Below, piece by piece: positions 55,778-64,000 of a stretch of DNA of 64,000 nucleotides. Source of the stretch: Sambucus nigra (Eukaryota; Streptophyta; Magnoliopsida; Dipsacales; Adoxaceae); contig CASBWL010000040.1 in NCBI GenBank assembly GCA_949130495.1, forward strand, positions 3,152,674-3,216,673. Direction: 5' to 3'. Position numbers and translations under genes: made by a program. The notes beneath the pieces are model-generated. The model had not been told where the DNA came from and did no database searches. It was given only the letters and a program-made list of their open reading frames with translations. Numbering within the stretch: the stretch's first letter is position 1; each line of letters begins with the position of its first letter.

Positions 55778-58700
55778 ATGATCATCATATCAGTTCCTAG
55801 GAGTTACATTGGTCCCGTGTGACGTGTTGGTGCCTCTCACGGGGTCGTTTGTGGATTGTTTCGTGGTTTCCTCCTCTGACGTCATGTTTTTAAGCCTAAG
55901 TCTTGATATTTTCAAATTATCATCGTAATCTAAAACTGAGAATCACGGGATTATACGATTAGTTCCTACGAGTTACATTAGTCACGTGCGAGGTGTTGGT
56001 GCCTCTCACGAGGCCGTTTGGGGGTTCTTTCGGGGTTTCACCCTCTAGCACCATGTCTTAAGCCTAAGTCTAGATAATTTCAAATTATCATCATATTCTC
56101 AAACTAGGATTCCCGTGATAACGCCGTCAATCCCTATTAGTTACATTGGTCCACTGCGAGGTGTTGGTGCCTCTCATGGGGCCGTTCGGGGGCTGTTTGG
56201 GGGGTTTATCCCTCTAACGCCATGTTTTTAAGCCTAAGTCTGGATATTTTCTAATTCCCATTGAATTACCAAACTAGGAGTTCTGTGATTGCATGGTTTC
56301 TCCCTACGAGTTACATTTCTCCCGTGCGAGGTGTCGGTGCCTCTCATGGGGCTGTTTGGGGGCTCTTTCGCGGTGTCGCCCTATAATGCCATATTTTTAA
56401 GCCTAAGTCTAGATATATCCAAATTATCATCCTATTCTTAAATTAAGATTCCTGTGATCGCATGGTCAGTCCCTATGACTTACATTGGTCCCGTGCGAGG
56501 TGTTAGTGTGTCTCATGGGGCCATTCGGGGGTTATTTCGAGGTGTAGCCCTCCAGCGTCGTGTTTTTAAGCCTAAGTCTAGATATTTTTAAATTATCATC
56601 GTATTCTTAAATAGCAATTCCAATGATCGCATGGTCACTCCCTACAAGTTACATTGGTCCCATGCGAGGTGTTGGGGCCTCTCACGGGCCCATTCTGGGG
56701 TTGTTTCGGGCTTTCGCCCTCTAACACCTTGTTTTTAAGCCTAAATCTAGATATTTTTAAGTTATCATCAAATTATCAAACACAAAGCCATGTGCTTATC
56801 CGATCAGTCCCTACGAGTTATATTTTTCCCGTGCGAGGTGTTGGTGCCTCACATGGGGCCGTTCCGGGGCTGTTTCGAGATGACGCCCTCTAACCCCTTA
56901 TTTTTAAGCCCAGGTCTAGACAATTTCAAATTATAATCATATTATTAAACCAGGAGTAGCATGATCATGCAGACAGCCCCTATGAGTTACATCCGTCCCG
57001 CGCGAGGTATTGGTGCCTCTCACGAGGACGTTCAGGGACTATTTCGAGGTTTCACCCTGTAACGCCAAGTTTTTAAGCCTAAGTCTAGATTATTTCAAAT
57101 TATCATCATATTATTAAACCGGGAGTAGAGTGATCCAGCGGTTAGTCCCTACAAGTTACATTGCTCCCCTGCGAGGTTTTGGGCTTCTCACGAGGCCGTT
57201 TGGGGGTTGTTTTGGGTTTTCACCCCTTAAAGGCAAGTTTTTAAGCCCAAGTCTAGATTTTATCAAATTATCATCATATTATTAAATTGAGAGTCCCATG
57301 ACTACGCGATCAATTCCTACAATTTACATTGGTCCTGTGCAAGGCGTTAGTGCCTCTTACGGGACTATTCGGGGGCCGTTTTGAGATTTCTCCTTCAAAT
57401 GCCATGTTTTTAAGACTAAGTCTATATATTTTGAAATTATCATCGCATTTTCAAACCTGGAGTACCATGATTGCACGGTTAGTCCATACAAGTTATATTT
57501 GTCTTGTGCGAGGTGTTGGGCCCTCTCATGGGGCCATTCGGGGGCTGTTTCGAGTTGTCACCCTTTATCGCCTTGTTTTTAAAACAAAGTCTAGATATTT
57601 TCAAATTATCATTGTGTTCACAAATCAGGAGTCCCGTGATAGCGCGGTCAGTCCCCACGAGTTATATTGGTCCTGTTAAAGGAGTTGGTGCCTCTCACGG
57701 GGCCATTCGGGGGCTGTTTCGAGGTGTCTCCCTCTAACGCCTTACTTTTAAGCATAAGTGTAGATATTTTAAAGTTATTGTTGTATTTTAAAATCGAGAG
57801 TTCCGTGATCACACAGTCATTCCCGATGAGTTACATTAGTTCCGTTAGAGGTGTTGGTGCCTGTCATGGGGCCGTTCGGGGGCAGTTTTGAGGTGTCTCC
57901 CTTTAATGCCTTGTTTTTAAGCCTAAGTCCTGATATTTTCAAATTATTGTCATATTATCAAACCAAGAGTCCCGTGATCATGTGGTTAGTTCCTACGAAT
58001 TACATTAGTCCCATTAGAGGAGTTGGTGCCTCTCACGGGGCCATTCGGGGGCTGTTTCGAGGTGTCTCCCTCTAACGCCTTGTTTTTAAGCCTAAGTCTA
58101 GATATTTCCAAATTATCATGATATTCTCAAGACAGGAGTCCCATGATGACGCGGTTATTCTTGACGAGTTACATTAGTTCCATTAGAGGTGTTGGTGCCT
58201 CTCACAGAGCCGTTCAGAGGCTGTTTCGAGGTGTCGCCCTCTAACACCTTATTTTTAAGCCTAAGTCTAGATATTTTTGAGTTATCATCGAATTCTCAAA
58301 TAGCGAGTCCCGTGATCATGATGTCAGTCTCTACGAGTTACGTTTATCCCAAGTAAGGTGTTGGTGCCTCACAAGGGGCCATTCGGGGGCTATTTCGGGG
58401 TGACACCCTCTAACACCAAGTTTTTAAACCCAAGTCTAGATTTTTTCAAATTATTATCGTATTCTCAAACTGGGAGTAGCGTGATCGCACACTCAATCCC
58501 TACGAGATACATTGGTCCCGTGTGAGGTGTTGTTGCCTCTTACGAAGCCGTTCGGAGGTTGTTTTGGGTTTTCGCCCTCTAACGCCAAGTGTTTAAGCCC
58601 AAGTCTTAATTTTATCAAATTATCATCGTATGCTCAAATTAGGAGTCCTGTGACTGCGCGGTCAGTTCCTATGAGTTACATTGGTCATGGGCAATGTGTT

Positions 58701-60727
58701 GGTGCCTCTCACGGGACTGTTTGAGGGTTGTTTTGGAGTTTCGCCTTCTAACGCTGTGTTTTTATGCCTAAGTCTAGATATTTTCAAATTATCGATGTAT
58801 TCTCAAACTTGGAGTACCGTGATCGCACGGTCAGTCCATACGAGTTACATTGGTTCCGTGCAAGGTGTTATGGCCTCTCATGTGGCCGTTCAGGGGCTAT
58901 TTTGGGATTTTGTCCTCTAACGCCTTGTTTTTAAGTCTAAGTCTGGATATTTTCAAATTATCCTCATATTCTCAAATCGAGAGTCCCGTGATCGTGCAGT
59001 CAGTCCCGACGAGTTACATTGGTCCCGTGCGAGGTGTTAGTGCCTCTCACAGGGCCGTTCGAGCGCTGTTTTGGGGTGTTTCCCTCTAACGCCTTATTTT
59101 TAAGCCTAAGTCTAGATATTTTCAAATGATCTCCATATTCTCAAATCGGGAGTACCATGATCGCGCAGTCAGTCCCTATGAGTTACTTTATTCTCGTTAG
59201 ACGAGTTGATGCCTCTCACGAGGCAATTATGGGGCTATTTCGAGGTGTCGCCCTCTAATGCCTTATTTTGAAGCCTAAGTCTAGATATTTTCAAATTATC
59301 TTTGTATTCTCAAATCGGGTGTCCCATGATCATGCGTTCATTCTCGACGATTTACATTGATTCTGTTGGAGATATTGGTGCCTCTCATGGGGGAGTTTTG
59401 AGGTTTCGCCCTCTAACGCCTTATTTTTAAGGCTAAGTCTAGATGTTTCAAATTATCATCATATTCTCAAATCGGGAGTCCCGTGATCATGCGGTCAGTC
59501 TCGACGAGTTACATTAGTCCCGTGTGAGGTATTGTTGCCTCTCATGGGGCCGTTCAAGGGCAATTTCAAGATGTCGACCTCTAAAGCCTTGTTTTTAAAT
59601 CTAAGTCTGGATATTTTTGAATTATCATCGTATTCTTAAACCAAGAGTACCATGATCGTGCAGTCAGTCCCGGCGAGTTACATGGGTCCCGTGTGAGGTG
59701 TTAGTGCCTCTCACGGGGCCATTCGGGGGCTATTTTGGGGTGTTGCCCTTTAACACCTTGTTTTTAAGTCTAGGTCTAGATATTTTCGAATTATCATCAT
59801 ATTTTCAAATCGGGAGTCTCGTGATCGCGCGGTCTGTCCCTATGAGTCAGATTGGTGCGAGGTGTTGGTGCCTCTCATGGGACCGTTCGGGGGCTATTTC
59901 AGGGTGTCACCCTCTAACACCATATTTTTAATCCTAAGTCTAAATATTTTAAAATTATCATTGTATTCTCAAACTGGAGACCTGTGACCACGTGATCAGT
60001 CAATATGAGTTACATTGATCCCGTACAAGGTGTTGGTGCCTCTCACGGGGCCGTTCGAGGGATATTTCGAGGTTTCCCCCTCTAACGCAATATTTTTAAG
60101 CCTGAGTCTAGATATTTTCATATTATCGCCGTATTGTCAAACCGGGAGACCCATTATCGCATAGTCAGTTTCACGAGTTACATTTGTCCCGTGGGAGGTG
60201 TTAGTTCCTCTTACGCGGTCGTTTGGATGTTGTTTCAGGGTTTTCCCCTTTGAGAACATGTTTTTAAGCCTAAGTCTACAAATTTACAAATTATCCTCAT
60301 TTTCTCAAATCGGGGTCCCTTGATCGTACGTTCAGTTCCTACGAGTTACATTGGTCCTGTGCGAGGTGTTGGTGCCTCTCACGGGGCTGTTTGGGGGTTA
60401 TTTCGAGGTTTCCACCTCTAACATCATGTTTTTAAATCTGAGTATTGATATTTTCAAATTATCATCATATTCTCAAATAGAGAGTCATGTGATAGCACGT
60501 TCAGTTCTTACGAGTTACATTGGTCCCATGTGAGGTGTGGCTGACTCTCTTAGGACCGTTTGGGGGCTATTTCGGGGTTTCTCCCTCTAACGATATGTTT
60601 TTAATCCAATGTCTAGATATTTTCTTATTATTTTAGTATTCTCAAACCGGGAGTCACGTGACCACAGGGTCAGTTTCTACGAGTTACATTGATCCCGTGC
60701 GAGGTGTTGGTATCTCTCAAGAGACCA
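55778..60727 (+). repeat. Satellite-like tandem array, about 29 monomers of about 169 bp
   Basis: The phrase GAGTTACATTGGTCCCGTGC recurs at 55801, 55970, 56138, 56308, 56477, 56646 and onward every 168-170 bp to 60680. Each monomer also has GAGGTGTTGGTGCCTCTCAC, GGGGCCGTTCGGGGGCTGTT, TTTTTAAGCCTAAGTCTAGA and TTTTCAAATTATCATCGTAT. Monomers diverge by perhaps 10-25 percent, with neighbouring monomers at 57660-58200 sharing a TCCRTTAGAGGTGTTGG variant. That suggests local duplication. The period is nucleosome-sized. Since 169 is not a multiple of three, the overlapping plus-strand ORFs here are shadows. Confidence 0.93.
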
Positions 60728-60893
60728 TGGTAAATATATTTCATTTATTTGGTGGTAATGTTTATAGTGATGTTTTATACATAGTTATGTTTCATTTCGC
60801 ATTATTAATTGTTTAAGAGCATGCTTTTGAAATTTATAGTATGTTTTATTTATGTCTTTTCCATACTCGGTTTAATCACAACCCTAAATGTTT

Positions 60894-61111
60894 GAAATGC
60901 CTAGGGTCAACCAACTCAATGGACATCTAAATGTTCAAGTCCAACAGTCAACAACAATTCAAGAATCCCAAACAACAATTCAAATAATAATGCGATATAT
61001 TAGAAATTCCTAGCGCTAACCATCTCAATGGCCATCTAAATGTTCAAATCCACCAGTCAACAGCAATTCAAGAATACCAAACAATAACTCAAAGCAAGTG
61101 TCATATAAAAA
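60894..61111 (+). repeat. Tandem duplication of about 109 bp
   Basis: Units start at 60894 and 61003 (GAAATKCCTAGSG). Both contain CTCAATGGMCATCTAAATGT and AGTCAACARCAATTCAAGAA. Confidence 0.85.
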
Positions 61112-63060
61112 GTAACGAGGGTGAAAAGCTAATAGTAAATGTCTACACCTAAAAAAAGAGTCGACTTGGTCGGAATGCCAAAACGATGAAAAGGAACATT
61201 ACCCATAGTAGCTCCGTAGAGACCCCGTACTAGCCCCATAGCAGACCCATAGCACCCCTTGCATCCCCATAACATCTATTACCGTGGTATCCCCGTAACA
61301 ACTACATCAATAGCAGCCCCAAACCTTACGCAAGAATCAAGTACCTAAAATATTCCAAACCAAATAAAGAAAAGAACAAAAATATGAGACCACAAACACA
61401 ATAAACCAAATTGATATTATAGAAAAATTCCATACCTCCGTTTTTTGAAAAAAAAGATAAAAATCATACCACTTTGCTGGCTTCAGAACATTCAGATATG
61501 CAAAGTAACTGGATGGGACCTAACTTGAAAAGCTGAAAACCCTAAACAAAAACAAAAAAGTAAATAGAGCAGACAATCAAATAAGGACTGAAAACAATCA
61601 AAAACAATGAAAATAAGGACAATTTTGATGCAGTGAGATAAATATATTATTACCTCAACATTACATGGTCAAGTTGGGTTCCCAATAGCTCCAGTACATA
61701 TTACAATCAACATTTATATTGAAAAGAAAGACACTAAACGTTTTAATATATTAAAATCAAATCATGTCAATTATCACCAGCAAACAACACAATACCAAAA
61801 GTTGGGATTCAAACCATTTAACTTCAACTTAATATAGTGAAATTAAAGTGAAAACATCAAAAATTGGGATGCAAACTATTTAATTTCAATGTGTTAAGCA
61901 TCAAAATTGTTGACCACCTTCAATTTAGTTTATGAACCTTTGTTTTCCACACTACGTGACAATACCAACGCACATACTACAAATAACTAATCCAGAACAA
62001 TAGTAATCAAGAACAACCCAAAGCATGTAGTGTATCATATTGCCTGCACCTTTAGCCACCATGTTGCTCACATAATATAACCATAAAAGCAGGGATATGA
62101 ATGTTAATATGAGAAATCTCAGATTTGAAACAAAAAATGATTATTTGAAAGAAAAAAATTAAAATACCTTACCTTAGGGTTATGTATGAGATACACATAA
62201 AATCTGATGTTCAAACTCAGATTACTATATCAATCTTGCAAAACCATCTTCGAAAACCATGAATTAACCCTGAAACAAAATAAACACACAAATATTGGCT
62301 TGACAGAGAACCAAATGCCCTAAAAGAGTAAAAATTTTATAATACTTAAATCGAACATTCCTTTAGAACTAATACCAATAAATAGCACACATCAATTAGA
62401 AAAATGGGGATAATTAAAATCTCATGGCAATATATGTATACCTTGCAGGGAGGATTCTATAAGACAATGTAACCTCACTTGCGAATAGCATTGACTTGTT
62501 GATGATTCTTTATGTATTTGTTTTTTTTAAGGTCATCACTTAATCTCTCAAACTGTAATAAATGAAAATACTACCAAATTTAACTTTATTGTCTACATAT
62601 ATGGAAAAAAAATTAATTAAGCAAAAAATTTATACTAAAAAAATAACTACTAAACTAAATTTGTTTTTCATAAAAATATACTAAAGAGAGCAATAAAAGA
62701 CTCATGTGGTAAAAAGTATTTGTAAAAAAATAAAAACAAAAATAAAATAAATTTAAATTGAAGACAACTCAAAGCCCACAAAAAATATAAAAAATGCAAA
62801 AAAAACTAACCAAAGATTTATATTGATCAATATCATTACCCTCTAACCCTCAATCACCACCCCCACTCCCGTTAACCCGTCGTTTCAGCCCTCCATTGGA
62901 ATTGCAACCCACTCCAACTTAACCCCCCGAGTCATAACTCACCCCAACCCACAAAACCCAATCGGAATCGTAACTCACCCTCCCACCTTAACTGAAAAAA
63001 TGATATTTGAAATTCGTAAATCCACTAACCCAATTAAAACCCAAATACAAATCAAAACAT

Positions 63061-63157
63061 AAATATGAATCAAAACCTAAATATGTAGAAACCTAAATAT
63101 GAATCAAAACATAAATATGTAGAAACCTAAATATGAATCAAAACATAAATATGTAGA
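63061..63157 (+). repeat. 34 bp tandem repeat (about 2.8 units)
   Basis: Units read AAATATGTAGAAACCTAAAT then ATGAATCAAAACAT. An imperfect first unit starts at 63061. Confidence 0.85.
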
Positions 63158-63760
63158 TATACCATCAATGTTTAATCAAAAACTAAATATGTAGATAATT
63201 TGAGAATATACTTAATCGGTAATGAGAATGAAGAGACCCTACAATATGAAATTTTATGTTATGATCAAAACACAACAAATTATTAGAAAATCTATTTGCT
63301 TAGAAAAAGAATTTACCTGCTGCTGGCAAACTCAAAATTTACAGTCATCCCATTGCCACAAAATCGGGAGTCACGTCGACACTATTGGAGCCAACGGTGA
63401 TGATATAGCGAGCATAAAAAATAACTGTCCTCAACCCATTAGTAGCCATCCCCGATCACCAAAAACCATCCAAAGTCCGGCCCTTTTTCGGACTAATTTC
63501 GACGACCAATCAAGAAAATCTCGCCGGACCCACTAAACCCTCGACACTACTATAATAACCTGACAAACATACCCGAGCACCAAAACCCATGTTAAAAACT
63601 GCCTTTAAAACCCATACCCGGCAGTCCCTATTGTTCGGACCACCATTCAACATCTCCACCCCAACCACCAACTATGGCCACCATACCCAGACCTGGGAAA
63701 ACCTCTCTAACTCGAATCATAACCTGAAACCATTTTAGATTATTAACCCAAAATCGACCC

Positions 63761-63763
<3 letters not shown>

Positions 63764-63797
<34 letters not shown>
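63764..63797 (+). repeat. (AG)n microsatellite
   Basis: About 17 AG dinucleotides. On the minus strand this CT run lies in a leader-like setting upstream of ATGGTCGACC, as in plant 5' untranslated regions, but no protein follows that I recognise. Confidence 0.9.
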
Positions 63798-63800
<3 letters not shown>

Positions 63801-64000
63801 CATCAATGTTTGACGAGAGACAAGCTATGGTCGACCATGGCTTCGTCTTCGACGAGAGAGACAGAAGCGGGAAAATGAAAATGAAAATCCAGCGATTTTC
63901 TTTTTTTTAGGAATGATATGGTAACAACCTAGAGCCGTGACCCACCATCGCAACCAATAACCTCCTTAGAGTTGCTACCTAATTGATGAATGGTCACGAC
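63798..64000. other. Recurrence of the CACTA-like motif at the window end
   Basis: 63930-64000 includes AGAGCCGTGACCCACCATCG and GATGAATGGTCACGAC, the same words as at 54568-54720 (GGCGAATGGTCACGG). This may be the opposite subterminal region of one element, or a second one. The window ends within it. Confidence 0.35.

Larger units (their letters stand above)
60728..63763. other. Gene-free stretch after the satellite array
   Basis: No coding domain recognised on either strand. It is A-rich, with C-rich islands (61200-61320, repeating CCCCRTAGCA-like words; 62840-62990, CCCACTCC words). If the CACTA-like reading is right, this would be inside that element. The plus-strand ORF at 63222-63536 has no recognisable motif. 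Confidence 0.45.

Noticed and set aside
56654..60533. Chain of overlapping plus-strand ORFs with similar proteins (LVPLTGPFGG-type)
   Set aside because: They arise from the tandem monomers. A 169 bp period shifts frame each unit, Met positions follow the monomer and no known domain appears.

Overview
This window is repeat-rich nuclear DNA from a flowering plant. The evidence is Tat-type Ty3/gypsy polyproteins with a second RNase H and an antisense extra ORF, Tekay-type gypsy LTRs opening TGTAAYACCCCG, UBN2-type copia gag proteins, and primer sites matching plant initiator tRNA-Met (TGGTATCAGAGC). I see no host gene, tRNA, rRNA or bacterial feature. The species cannot be named from the sequence.

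Layout. (1) 1-4880: 3' part of a decayed Tekay-like gypsy element with a 3.04 kb LTR. (2) 4881-about 12980: decayed Tat element A, with pol on + and an antisense extra ORF on -. (3) 13525-39664: Tat element B, broken by two insertions. Its integrase is split by a minus-strand copia element (14669-21858). Its antisense ORF is split by a gypsy element (22513-38771), whose 5' LTR hosts a young copia element (23903-30902). (4) about 39690-42410: minus-strand copia remnant. (5) 42441-45415 and 51232-53000: two fragments of Tat-like gypsy elements that overlap in their aRH domain. They flank an old minus-strand copia remnant, which contains another gypsy element (46033-48995). (6) 53000-55777: tandem repeats, AT-rich DNA and a repeat block like the subterminal region of a CACTA transposon. 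(7) 55778-60727: a satellite-like array of about 29 monomers of about 169 bp. (8) 60728-64000: sequence without a recognisable gene, ending in more of the CACTA-like motif.

The main theme is gag-only LTR retrotransposons (TR-GAG type). Four elements with two LTRs, primer sites and a gag region lack any pol: 14669-21858, 22513-38771, 23903-30902 and 46033-48995. A fifth relative (45416-51231) is truncated. The copia ones look Sirevirus-like: a large gag with coiled coil and two zinc knuckles, repeated polypurine tracts before the 3' LTR, and palindrome arrays in the LTRs. The element at 23903-30902 has nearly identical LTRs, a perfect 5 bp target duplication and an intact 649-residue gag, so it inserted recently and presumably borrowed pol from another element.

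The insertion order can be read from nesting. Tat elements are oldest, then the Tekay and minus-strand copia elements, and the plus-strand copia element is youngest. Only one ORF here (25589-27538) looks like an intact protein-coding sequence.
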